64,000 nt of DNA from Cyrtodaria siliqua (Eukaryota; Mollusca; Bivalvia; Adapedonta; Hiatellidae), in the NCBI GenBank assembly GCA_037043455.1, contig JAWPHD010001415.1, positions 186,001 through 250,000 on the forward strand. The letters are read 5' to 3'. Position 1 is the first letter of the stretch. Each line of letters begins with the position of its first letter. Under the pieces are notes generated by a model. It searched no databases. It worked only from the letters and a program-made list of their open reading frames with translations, and was not told where the DNA came from. The translations under genes were made by a program, and so were the position numbers. Shown piece after piece: positions 35,048-46,384 of this stretch.

Positions 35048-37819
35048 CGTCCCTTGAACGCTAAAACCATGTAAGTGACATTTTTCACAAAATCACTTTT
35101 TTACATAAATCAGTGTATTTAACCAAGATACATACCCCATAACTGTTTTTTAGTAAATTTCCCATTATTTAGTATTTTATTAACTATTTGCAAAATGATG
35201 TATCTTTGGTGGCTTTTTTTCTTAACGTAAACACAGCGTAAGTGCACTTACACTGTTTTTGCATTCAAATTTAAACTGGACCTGCACTTAAGAGAACTGT
35301 GCACTTATTTGCAATATGACATCACAACACATGACACATGGCTGTGATATCTATTAGGCCAAATAAAAATTTATATGTGGTTCTGGTTTCCCGACCGACC
35401 CATTTTTAAGGGCTCGTCCTAAACATTTCATGCCAAAAAAACAACATAAAAAATATAAATAAATAAAATAAAATATAATTTAAAAGAAAAAGGAAAAATA
35501 AAAAGACCTGATATCAGCACATATGCATTTAAGTTAGTTGATTAAGTTTTAAAAGTATTGAGTGATAAAAATACCAAATAAAAAAAAGATATTTTTAGAA
35601 AATAAAATATTTTCCCTACCTGACCTACCCTATATATAATAGGAACCACACATATAAGATATATTTATTCCATATAAGATTTATGAAACGAGTTTAAGAT
35701 CCTTTTCATCACATAACATTGCAATCAAATTAGTAAAAATTAATTCAGATGGACATAGAACCGCCACGACGTCGGACACACTTTAGCGCCAAAACGTCAT
35801 AAAATATGTGACGTAACGTCGCGTCTCACACGTTATGTTGCCTATAAAAGAGTTCGTGTTTTACCTCTTTACAAAATAGCAGTTTACGCCAACTTTTTAA
35901 CAAACCAACAACAATGTTTTGTATAACGTGCATTATTTTTATAAGCTGTCACACATAATAAGTTTATGATTCAGATCTGGGTGAATTTGTAATAAATAAA
36001 ATAGTTTCAGTTAATAAACTTGCGCAGTGTTACAGGTTTAACTCAACTAATCAAAACTGTTCCAGGTTGTATTACACATGTGTCATACAATAGAATATTA
36101 AATGGGTGTTTGACACTGCTAACAAGGAACGTTATGTGATAAATAGAGGATCTTAAACGAGTTCCCATTTCATATGATTTATGAAACGAGTTATGAATTA
36201 TTTGAATTTTAACGAGCCTTTTGGCAAGTTAAAATTAAAAATAATTCATAACGAGTTTCATAAATCTTATATGGAATGGGAACGAGTTTAAGATCCTTTT
36301 TATCACATAACAATGAAATCAAATTAGTAAAGAATAATTCAGATGGACATAGAACCGCCACGACGTCAGACACACTTTAGCGCCATAAAATATGTGACGT
36401 CGTAACGTCGCGTCTCACACATGACGTTGCGTATAAAAGAGTTCGTGTTTTACCTCTTTACAAAATAGCAGTTTATGCCAACTTTTTAACAAACCAATAA
36501 CAATGTTTTGTATAAGCTGTCACAAATAATAAGTTTATGACTCAGATCTGGGTGAATTTGTAATAAATAAAATAGTTTCAGTTAATAAACTTGCGTAGTG
36601 TTACAGGTTTAACTCAACCAATCAAAATCGTTCCAGGTTGTATTACACATGTGTCATACAATAGAATATTAAATGGGTGTTCGACACTGCTAACAAGGGA
36701 CATTATGTGATAACATTTTTATTTAGCCTTACCCAAAAAATATATAAGATGCATAGAAGCCTGGAAGATACTTTGAAGAAAAGAAAAAGTGTATCGACTG
36801 TTAAGGACTTGTCTATTGGGAAATTAAGTTGAAAGGCATTATATTTAACTTCCTCAAAATTATGGCACTTGTCTCTGAGAGTCAGTGCTTGTTAGATGTG
36901 TCATTGAATTCTTTTTGGGTGTCATCATTAATTTTATTTCAATGTGTTTTTGAATAAAAATGCCACAAATAATGAAAGGCATTAGAAATGGGTTATCCAG
37001 TATTAAAATTCTGACTTTAGCAACATATCTGTCATTTAGCGGTCTCAAATTGTGTTAAATGGCTCCGCAAACGTCACCTTTTAACGAATTTGGCGACCAT
37101 TAGTAACTGTATATACCGTTGCAAAATACTGAATTTCAATGCAGTAAACCCTATAACTGCCACTGTATTAACTTCCTGTTAACAATATTAAGGATTATGA
37201 TATATCTTTCGGTTGTATTGTTAGGAATTAACTGAAATTTCTGTGTTAAACAAAATAATAATATTTAATGATTTTTTTTTAAAATAATCTTTAACAGTTC
37301 TTGTGGAATAGAATTATTTTTTTTAAATTCCACACACAGATCCCACCAATGCTTAAAAAAACCATAGCATTATTATTGATTTAAACAAAATAAAAAAACA
37401 TTTCTTAAAACTTCATAGCTTATTCACACATTTTCCATTAACAGGGAACGAAAGATGCTTAATTTTGGTTAAAATATCTTAAATAATACTAATAAAGAGA
37501 TAAATAACATTAGAGCAAAAAGCCAGTAAGTGCACATACAACAATTTTGCACTCAAATTTTAAGTACAAAAGTGATCTTATATGGTTTTTGCGTTCAAGT
37601 TTTCAGTGCAAAAATCTTGTGTGTGTTTTACTTTCACTGTAAGCTTTTTAATTAAAAAACATTAGACATATAAACTGTTATGTCTAAAGTATAACTGTAT
37701 TTTTAGCTTAAGTATGAAAAATTAACCCTTAATAATACCAATCTAAAACTTTTAATTTTTTTTGTCTCTCCTGAAAAGTAGCGATAATGCACTTACATCG
37801 TTTTTGCGTTCAACAGACG
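35048..37819. mobile_element. 2.77-kb terminal-inverted-repeat element with AGCT target duplication
   Basis: The left end CGTCCCTTGAACGCTAAAAC and the complement of the right end CGTCTGTTGAACGCAAAAAC are inverted repeats over about 29 bp with four mismatches. AGCT flanks both sides (35044-35047, 37820-37823). Removing the element and one AGCT restores the reading ..SNS-YGQ.. of the interrupted gene. Sub-terminal 'gtaagtgcac' plus 'tttgc.ttcaa' repeats occur at 35238-35270, 37526-37560 and 37589-37602. No transposase frame was found, so it appears non-autonomous. Confidence 0.8.
35670..36712. mobile_element. Two tandem MITE-like copies joined by a 91-bp palindrome
   Basis: The ~500-bp unit (gagtttaagatcctttt..cacataac .. 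gttatgtgata) occurs at 35670-36165 and 36268-36712 at roughly 93% identity by eye. The first copy has inverted ends (aagatcc..atcacataac). Between them, 36176-36266 is a near-perfect palindrome around CGAGCC-TTTT-GGCAAG. Both copies carry TGACGT-type CRE-like motifs (35809-35820; 36395-36410) followed about 30 bp later by TATAAAAG (35843, 36432). All of this is nested inside the element at 35048-37819. Confidence 0.8.
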
Positions 37820-39572
37820 AGCTGTTAGATTTTGGCCAAGGAATCCTTTGCAAAAGGCAACTGCCATCAAGTGTATATTTCCTTTCACTAGTGGGTCTTT
37901 CACTTTGTGGTTTTACTTTATCTCGTATAGCTTCTGCCAATGCTGGCTTATCAGCCTCTCTCAGCAAGTGCGGGGTTTCAAATATTGCTGGAGGGTAAGT
38001 GCATAACTCATAAGAGAATAGCGAATCCAGTTCGTCTTCTTGGAGTGATCTCCTTGCCGTAGACACAAGCCGTTGAAATAATACTTGCGAGTCTACCTGG
38101 ACAACGTCATCGCCTATTTTCAAACCATCCGTATCCGACATTTTTTTTACTTGATATTTTCGCTTGAAAGCAAAATCCATAACAGTGCTTCCAGCCATTT
38201 TGTCTAGAATCTTGATCCCAACAGCTTTCACATCATCTACATTGACAGAATCATCAGAAACAACTCCACTTGATACACTTTTTAGCTCTGGATCCTTATT
38301 AAAGGGGTTTCTTTCACTGAGATATTCTATTAGAATGTTCGTGTCTTTCTTTTCTCTCTGTTGCCGTGCGTTTGAAGTATCTTTCTGCTGGTCACTGGTG
38401 ATGTTCCCGATACTTTTTGCATAGCTTCGTAGATTTCTGAGCAAGCGGGGCGAGAACGTACTCACACCGTCCTCTGTGTTTCAGTCATTCCCCTTCCTCG
38501 TGTTAGCCCACCAGTTGTTTTCAAACTTCTCATGAGCATTTGTTCTATGACTAAATCAGTCGAGAGTCCTGCCCAAAATCGATCACTTAGTACATGATAC
38601 CCCTCCATAAAGTACCTGTACACATCAGGACTACTTGTTTCTAATGCTAGCATGTTTGCAAGGTATATGTGTGCTGACTTTGCTTATAAGTTGTGTCCAG
38701 ATGCTGTGAAAGAGTGTAACATATCCAATACTGCCTGTAAATGGAGCTTCCAGTTGCCAGATCGTTCTGCCTTAATAAATGTCCTCAGTATATCAACCAT
38801 CTCCATGTATTGAAGCCATAATCTTGTTGTGCGACTTTGTTTTAAGTTACTACGGTGCGTATCTACTCTCTCTTTTATGCGCTCTACTACAGGAGATGAA
38901 CATGCAGATTTAACATCTAACTCACCTGCAAGAACCTTATCAAACACAGTCAATGCACACTCGATATCATTGTCAATGCCTATTCTTTCAACCAAGTGGA
39001 TTTCCACAAGATATCAATGTTATATGCCATGGCTTTAGCAATAATACCAGTAAATGGGGTGTATTTCAGATTAGCATTTCCGTGTGGAGTGTAGAAATGA
39101 ATCGGTATTCTACCTACAAGTGCAATATCTTCAGCCGTCATTTTGAATCTCGGTATTGGTTTGGAATATTTCCACCAGGTGTTACTACAGCTATTATCCC
39201 CATTCCATTCCATGGGAAGTGCCATGCCCATCTAGTGTTCGTACATTATGGTCAACATTGTCCGCAACGAACTGAATGAACTGACCTTGTAAATACTTTG
39301 GAATTTCGGTTTCAAGTCCAACATTACGTGTCTCATCATTTTCCGAACTACCATTGAACTCCTCGGCGGCTATTAACGAATACAGGGCCATATCTACAAG
39401 TTTGTGGCTTCTAATTGCTCGTGATATGGCTTTGCCTGTTAGCATGTGCATAACATCGTGCTGTCATTACGTTCCGCTGCAGCATTTAGAATACCGGCAA
39501 CACCCTTTTCACTTAAGGTTGCATACTCTCTTGATGAAATGGGTTGATCACAAAATCGACTAATGTCCGCCA

Positions 39573-40261
39573 TTAGTACATCTTAGACCATTTCTGTCAA
39601 CTGTATTTGAATAAAAATGTGACTATAATATTTTGTTTAGTCGGAATGGCAATCAATACTATATATTATATCTGGATATTGTTGTAAAATATTTACTTTA
39701 TAACAAAATGTGTATCTAAAATGGTACTTGATGCAAAGATCTATAATTAGTATGTTACAACTTCATCGCCCTGCCCCTACCCCCTACATCGCTACCGTTA
39801 TATGCACCTCTATGTGGTCAGTAAGTTTAATGGGGACTCGGATCACTCCTCACCTCTATTAATCTTAATTAATTAAAGATCTATAATTAGTATGTTGCAA
39901 CTTCATCACCCTGACCCTACCCCTTCCATCACTACCGTTATATGCACGTATATGTGGTCAGTAAGTTTTATGGGGACTCGGATCACTCCTCACCTCTATT
40001 AATCGGGTCAGTATAAACCAAATAGTATTTCTCCAAATCTGGCGAAAATATAAATCGAAATGAATGTTCACAGGGGCAGATACAGGATTTAATACGGGGG
40101 CGAAACTAAAATAAATTGACAACTAAATCCACCACCAAAACACGCTTTTCGCATGCATGTTCATATCTTCTCAGTTGTTGCTGTTATGGTGTTTCAGATT
40201 AAACCCTCCCCAGTCCTCCCTTGAATGTAGATATTACATATACTCACTATTGACTCTGCAC
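39573..40261. other. No gene; tandem duplication at 39738-40006
   Basis: A ~135-bp segment ('gatctataattagtatgtt..ctcacctctattaatc') is present twice in direct order, from about 39738 and 39878, with a few changes. Confidence 0.8.
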
Positions 40262-40306
40262 GAAAACGAAGAATGGCTCGGTAGAGCCTCGCCATTCTTC
40301 GTTTTC
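40262..40306. repeat. Perfect 16-bp-arm hairpin
   Basis: GAAAACGAAGAATGGC (40262-40277) is followed after 13 bases by its exact complement (40291-40306). Confidence 0.9.
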
Positions 40307-40417
40307 TAAGCCTCGCCTAATAAACTTGACAGTAAAAGGCACTGACATATTATTGGGAAGGCACCAACGGACAAACACATACGAAAATATTATCATTTAT
40401 TAAATTGTATGGCAAAT

Positions 40418-41042
40418 ATTGGGCGCGGCTCCAAATAGCGGGCTGCCGGCAACACATACATATTAAATGGCAGCCCTAAACATGTAAAACAAAAAAGGGC
40501 ATGGCCCAAAAGCCTGATACCCTTAAAGAAGCCTCAATAGGCTTAAACAAGAGATGAAGCCCCAAAAGACTCAAACAAAAGCGGGCATGGCCCAACGGCC
40601 GTATACCCTTAGTGAAGCCTCAAAGGGCTTTAATAAATTGTTTATTCAAAACTCTAATGCTAATGTAAAATATTTCTTCATTTAATCACTTGAACGTTAT
40701 TTCTTTTGTAATGTTTACAATAATGTGCCCGACCGAACTAGGCATGATGCACGATCAATAAGCCCCAACAAGCTTTAATTTCCATGCTGTAATCCCGACC
40801 CTGGTAAACAGTGGTCAGTATTACATTGAAATTTACTAATTATAACATTGCTAATTGTCATTAAATTTGATTTCACTGAATTGAAGGATTCGTTGACGGC
40901 CATATGGCAGCGATCAAAATGAATTTTGATAATGCCACAGAGCAGCAATCAAAAGAAATTTTGATACTGCCACCGCATACAGTACTGTATATTATTAAAA
41001 ATATATATAATATATATATCATAACGTGAGCCGCGCCCTACC
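40418..41042. mobile_element. Possible inverted-repeat element bounded by GGGCGCGGCTC
   Basis: GGGCGCGGCTC at 40420-40430 is matched by its complement at about 41028-41038. The interior has two ~86-bp direct copies ('gggcatggccca..cccttaaagaagcctcaa', 40499 and 40582) and a 'gcagcgatcaaaatgaattt' duplication (40911, 40945). No target duplication was confirmed. Confidence 0.45.
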
Positions 41043-41976
41043 ATAATTCAAAACGAATACGCTTTATAACTTGCAAAGGAACATTTCTTGTACTGGCACT
41101 ATTAAGTAACAACTGGTATACCGCTTGTAATGAAGTGCAACAACTTTGCAAGTGCTAGTCTGACTGTGCACAACAAACTGCAAAACTGAGTTAAATGAAC
41201 CTAAATTAGAGTGGGTTGGACTGACTTCAATCATCCCCTGACTTTGAATACGAGTACATAGCACCATAGCTATGCAATCAAAACTGTACACCAATACATC
41301 GGACTCTAAGTTCAAGCTCCTAGGTCGGCTAGGAGCTCAATGTCGTAAACGGGGCGGGGGGATGGGCGGTGACTAGGAGCCGCTAAACCTGCTCAAGGTC
41401 GTAAAGGGGTGGAGTCACCGCTCACCACACGACACGCTGACCAATGCAAAATACTCTTTCGGTAACAACCTGAATATGATCCTGTGAATAATTAAATGAA
41501 GCGACATATATGTATACAGTTGTATAAAGTATTAAAAGTTGCGCATTGATAAATAATTAGGTTAATTACCAGGTGTCTCCGCCAAGTCTATCCTCCATTA
41601 TGATATAGAAGAAAAAACAATTGTTTACCAGGGTACTGAGTGATAGTAGACTCGTAATGAGTGTCAATACTGAATAACGCATTATGACCGCTTAGATGTA
41701 GAGACAGTGGAGGTTAATTCCGCCCCCCATTCTAAAAGACTAGTCGGTATCGTGAAATGGAATACAGTACGGGTCAGACTTCCCATCCGCAAAAGGAACT
41801 CTACAAATATGTTAGTGGAACATGGCCCACATACTTAAAGGCAACAACAACAACTGTGTTTTCAGGGTTATCCCTCAAATTTAAATTCATTCGTCCATAA
41901 AACAAGCGTTTCAAAGATGGAATATCAAACTCAAATCGCATTTCAAATTCTGAACCAGGGCAAACGGGAAACACAT
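41043..41976. other. No gene recognised
   Basis: Contains two 'taggagc' and 'gtcgtaaacgggg' type phrases (41325-41410). No coding signal. Confidence 0.3.
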
Positions 41977-42186
41977 TAGTTTAAACATATTTATTTTACA
42001 TCGATTGCGAAACAAGTTATTGCAACTTAGATTAATCACTCTCGATGGCTTCCTGGGTAGAACCAATACATAGCAATGTGGATTAATTATCTTGCTCAAG
42101 GATAAATAACGTGGCCGCGGCGTGGATCGAACCCACGACCTCTCGACCTGGAGTTCGGCGCTCTACCACTGAACCACGCACTCCAC
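41977..42186 (-). mobile_element. tRNA-derived SINE, minus orientation
   Basis: On the minus strand: TGGTTCAGTGGT A box (complement of 42165-42176), GGGTTCGATCC B box (complement of 42124-42134), the body ttatccttgagcaagataat, and the tail aaataaatatgtttaaacta. It is better preserved than the copy at 1728-1937. The anticodon-arm position reads CTCCAGG, but no complete tRNA cloverleaf is formed. Confidence 0.8.
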
Positions 42187-45110
42187 TGAAAACATTAATG
42201 GAAGTGGCTTAATATGAACATCAGCTGATTGAATATTGTGTTCCAGATAATCCCATTCTTGCACCTATTACTGAGATGGGACCAGTCCTAAACTCCTCGT
42301 TTAATACGATAACATCGTAAAAGGGTAGGATACAAACCTTAAACATCGATATTACGGAGAGTTTTGCCGATTGGCCAAACATGAGAACCCTGGTTACAAT
42401 GCAGGCCGTCCAGTCAAGAATTAGATTGGAAGAAATCATGCGGGCCCTGTGAAACCCATGCTCGCGATTGCTTGCCATTACATTACCGGAGATGATTCAT
42501 TGAACGCTGCTAACCAGTACATCAGCTGATGATTCACTTCGCACTGCTCTTATCTGTAGCAAGGTCCGGACATCGAGCAACACCTACGTCTAGCCTGTTC
42601 TTACACTGGAACATCACTTTCCTGCCCAGATATCACAAGCTTGAAAAGCTCGGTACATGAAACATAATACAATTGTAATCAGTAACGAGTTTCTAACATA
42701 TTGGGTATTATCTAAAGTAATTTAAATCCGACTTTAAATATGGTATTATTTTAATGATAATCATGAGTAGAACTATTATTATTTCTGATATTGGTATTAT
42801 TAGTAACGCTATTAGTAGTAACCGTATTATTATTATTCATTAAAAATATTTATTTTATTATTATTATGATTATTATTATTGTGTGTCCATTCATTGTACG
42901 TCTGATAAACTTTAATTATTTATGGATTGTTTGTCGTATTCGGTGATGGATAATTGTTTTTATTTATTTTATTTTATTTATTTTTTAAATGGTTATTATT
43001 ATGTACAGTGTGTTTATGTATTTATTTTGTTTTCTTTCATTCCCTACAATCTTATGACAGCTAAAGCTAGAAGCCAGTCTGTATTTATTAAATAATTACT
43101 ACTTTGATTATCTATTTAAATACGTATCTTCTTTTTTCTTCGTCTTCGTCACATATACAGAGCCTACATCAAGGTACATACCATAATGATGTTTACCTAT
43201 ACAAATGGCAATACAGTGTAGGCCACCTATAACCTGAAATTTGTTATTCTAAAATACTAACTGCCTCTGCAGAAAAAATCGACAGCCAATTTGTATACAC
43301 TCAAGATTGCCGTGTGTCGCTTTAAGCGGTGTTCTGGCAATTTTCCAATAACACCAGTGCTGGGATCCTCTATGTGTTATTAGGTCACAAATGTAAACCG
43401 TGACAAGCTATGCAGCAGAATAAACAATGGCGCCCGCTGTACTCAATATGCACGTACTGGCAAACAGACTAAGGTTAACCGATTAAATTGAAAAGTTTAA
43501 ATATGCATTACAAAACTCTACACTCTATATGAGTTCGCCAGTATTAGACAAATATTCCTAGAGCATAAATGATCACAACTGACGGCAAATTAAAGTTGAA
43601 TATGCTTACGTTACGAGACAAAGACTGCATCCAGACAAACACTTTATCTTCAAAAATTATGATTAATATGAAAACATCATGAATTTAAACAGTGGCGGAG
43701 TATGTTTTAACACTGAACAACATGAAACTGCAATTTAATAAGCAATAATGTAAATGTACTCCCTTTAAACTCAATAATCGTGTACACGGATTTATGGCCA
43801 AGTGCCAATAACGCCCTAACTGGGACACGTGTACTGATAAATTTGAGGTATTCGGTCACAATGCAAGCTTGGTGTCTAATTACCGACTCCCTCCCGGATC
43901 ATAATGAGGGCAGCTGCAAATATCGCAAGAAAATAAACGAAAAAATAAAGTTAACACATGCATTAAAATCTCTACACCAGATTTACGGTCCAGAATTATC
44001 AAAATATTCTAAAAACAGAAATGATCATAAAAACAATACCACAACAACAACAGGCAATAAGTGGATTTGCCTCCCTAACGAGATAACGAGACAGCATCAT
44101 GCATCGACATAGACAGCATCATGCATCGACATTAAATTCCTCGACTGACAAAAGCTATATATACAAAAATCGGATTAATTTCAAGGCATCATGAGAATAA
44201 ATTATGTTGAAATACCGTATAACAACAGTGCATTAGGATAGAAATAAGCAGTGAAGTAGATAAAAGTGAGAAAAATCAGTTTTATACTCAAATGAAAAAG
44301 TACCGACCTCATGTGTACTTCAGCAAGGTAAAAGGAAGTAGATAGACAGCGCATGCGCAATTAAACGAAAATACCATAGCAGATCCAGCTTACGAAACAT
44401 TTGGCCCCTCCCAATAACTATGGCTATCACTAGTAATAGCCCTTACTAATCCCTATTTATATACGTTGTTGACGGTGATCTAATCAGTTAGAATATATGA
44501 TTGAAAGGTGTAAGACGAGTTTGTTTCACTAACTCAAATCTACCACTTTACGATATTGGTGCCGTGATTATTCCGCGAATGAACGAGGATGTTTTCGTCA
44601 CTTAAAGGTCACAGTCTAGTGGTCAGGGATACATTGGGAATCAAATCGGCATCCTGTTGGTTTCAATTTTGGTTGGTCTCCAAATCTATCAGTTATGTTC
44701 AATCCCAACTAGTGTTTATATTTATGCATAACACCATTTATAAAATTAAAATATCACATATTTTCTGTCGATCTTGGTAAATTCAGTTATAGCTTTTAAA
44801 GCATAACTGTGTTTTTATTATATACTCTGTCTCTCTGTCTGTCTCTCTTATCTGTGGTATCAGTAAGGCCTTCTCTGTGGTTTACGCAGATTTCCATGGA
44901 AATTATTTTTCTTAAACGCAGAAGTTGTTCGAGTTTTTTTTTCAATAATAAAGACTCCAACTTTTATATTATACTTCCACCCTTCCACTCTCATACTCTT
45001 TTTTACAGGACTGCTAGGTCTTTTAGAGCCATTATGCAGTTTCTATTACAAATTATTAATAACAGTGTTGTTTTATTATTGAAGGCATACAATTAAAAAG
45101 CCAAGTCAGC
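42187..45110. other. No gene confirmed
   Basis: An 85-codon minus frame (42221-42478) could be a first exon ending at a GTTTGT donor, but it has no recognisable domain. ATT-rich simple sequence lies at 42770-43010. Blocks near 43290-43560 and 43745-44030 look like diverged copies of each other. 'agacagcatcatgcatcgac' is duplicated at 44090-44130. The part before 45111 may hold the promoter and 5' UTR of the CARD gene. Confidence 0.35.
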
Positions 45111-45420
45111 ATGGATAATAGCATGGATAATAGCGATTGGTCACGGAAGCTACTCAAAAACACAAAGGCGATCAAAGATGCTTTGTCTATTGAATTAGAC
45201 CAGGTTATCGACGGACTAATGGAAAGAGAAATCATACGACTTGAAGCAAAAGATAACATCGACAGTAAAACGGGTTCTGCAGCGAAAATTGATTATATGA
45301 TTAGGGTAATCATTAGCGGTGGGAAGGATTCATACGATGCTCTTTTGGACATTCTCATAGGTAGAGGCAATCAAATGCGACGGTTAGCTCACAAAATAAG
45401 AGAAACACATGTTCCACCAG
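45111..45420 (+). CDS. CARD / coiled-coil protein, exon 1 (CARD domain)
   Basis: The open frame starts at ATG in a good context (gtcagcATGG) and runs 103 codons plus one base to a donor (CAG|GTAACC). Residues about 10-98 look like a six-helix death-fold of the CARD type: LLKNTKAIKDALSIELDQVI, then LMEREIIRLEAKDNIDS, then AKIDYMIRVIISGGKDSYDA, then LLDILIGRGNQMRRLAHKI. CARDs form filaments with other CARDs in innate-immune and apoptotic signalling. Exons 49137-49192 and 55035-55817 continue the frame (phase 1, then phase 0), giving about 382 residues with a coiled coil after the CARD. This order recalls CARD9/CARD11-type adaptors, but orthology is not shown. The exon joins are inferred from splice sites and phase only. 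Confidence 0.65.
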
Positions 45421-45447
45421 GTAACCCTTTTATTATATAATAGATGT

Positions 45448-45538
45448 AGTATGGTCTCATCGCGTTGAATGATTTAAACATCGAGATGGGCGTAGCCCAT
45501 CAAGGTGTTTAATCCAACCATCGATATGAGATCATACT
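45448..45538. repeat. 91-bp imperfect hairpin in intron 1
   Basis: The arms agtatggtctcat and atgagatcatact pair with one mismatch. Inner parts pair as gttgaatgatttaaacatc / ggtgtttaatccaac, and the centre is GATGGGCGTAGCCCATC. Confidence 0.8.
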
Positions 45539-45918
45539 CTTTTTATTTTGTAGCATGTCGATTTCAGCTGTCAGTCAAACTCTAACTTCTGATAATTGGT
45601 ATTTAGAGTACATATTTATTCTGACAGGTTATTTTCAATTTTCACCTGTGTAAATGCAAAAGGAATTTCAGTGACCATGCTACAACGATATGGACTATGT
45701 TTGGTCTCATTTTTGTAATGGTATGATATCTTAAAGCAAATTCTTAGAGTGAGAATATTTGTAGTTTTGTTTATTCAAATAATGTATTGTTACAGGGACA
45801 CACGGTAATCTTGAAGGATTTTCCAAGCAGTGAATTTGCGTCTCGATTTATTTATCCAGTATCACTGAATTTGATGGGGACGATACGTGTGAATCACAAA
45901 AGCAGTGGTTTAGGTAAT

Positions 45919-45984
45919 AGATAGAGTCTAGTCTCAGCGAGTTGGCTTATTTAAATAACCAACGAGCTGAGACAGACTCTATCT
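45919..45984. repeat. 66-bp hairpin in intron 1
   Basis: The arms AGATAGAGTCT and AGACTCTATCT are perfect. Pairing continues through tctcagc / gctgaga and ttgg / ccaa to the centre ttatttaaataa. It resembles the hairpin at 45448-45538 in size and in its TCTCA/TGAGA blocks. Both are followed by 'tttt.gtagcatg'. Confidence 0.8.
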
Positions 45985-46384
45985 TTTTCGTAGCATGGTG
46001 TACTTAGTAACACTGTGACGTCATAGTGACCGTACTCTAAATTCCAATATCCGGTAGCTGTAGAACGGCTTAGCCACGCCCCTATAGTTACCCTAAATTA
46101 AACGATTTAATGCTCTGCATTCATCAAAGGAAAGGTCACCGACCGTGCTACAAATACAAATACGTTATGTTGAACTGACTCGTATTTCTCATGAATTGCG
46201 TGTCTATATTATTTGTTTATAAATAAATATTTTAATTGTAAATTAAACCTTATGTCACTGTAATTGCATTTCTATCAATTACAATTGTTATTAATGGTTT
46301 TTTTCGTATTGCTCTGACTTTAATGAGTGCCTTCTTTATAGCTTTCTAGGCTTTTACTTTTAACATTAATGTGTACATTATATA

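Larger units (their letters stand above)
34169..39572 (-). pseudogene. Decayed multi-copy invertebrate gene: PIN/FEN-like region plus CXC domain, split by a transposon
   Basis: Read on the minus strand, collinear pieces of one long protein follow each other. They are MADISRFCDQP.. (from 39572), FVADNVDHNVRTLDGHGT (about 39215-39280), FYTPHGNANLKYTPFTGI, and the long intact stretch at 37824-38462. After the insertion at 35048-37819 come KAAVVFDGYDNVPSTKD, HSSGDADLLMVKTAV, ILFLHAILG, and last VEWGWEIQDNSMKPLQ then VIRCSCKTG..CSCKTMRLDCSTACSLCRGVSC. It ends at a stop at 34169-34171. The Cys-rich end matches a tesmin/TSO1-like CXC domain. The VVFDG and ILFLHAILG blocks resemble PIN/FEN-type nucleases. 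At least five frameshifts or stops, loss of an acidic stretch after LVGE, and an internal deletion near 39470 show it is dead. The family is widespread and multi-copy in invertebrates; whether it is a transposon is unproven. Confidence 0.75.

Noticed and set aside
42110..42186. tRNA gene on the minus strand
   Set aside because: It has good A and B boxes but shares a SINE body and tail with 1728-1937.
42221..42478. 85-codon minus-strand frame as a first exon of a membrane protein
   Set aside because: It has hydrophobic stretches and a weak GTTTGT donor but no recognisable domain, and no partner exon was found.
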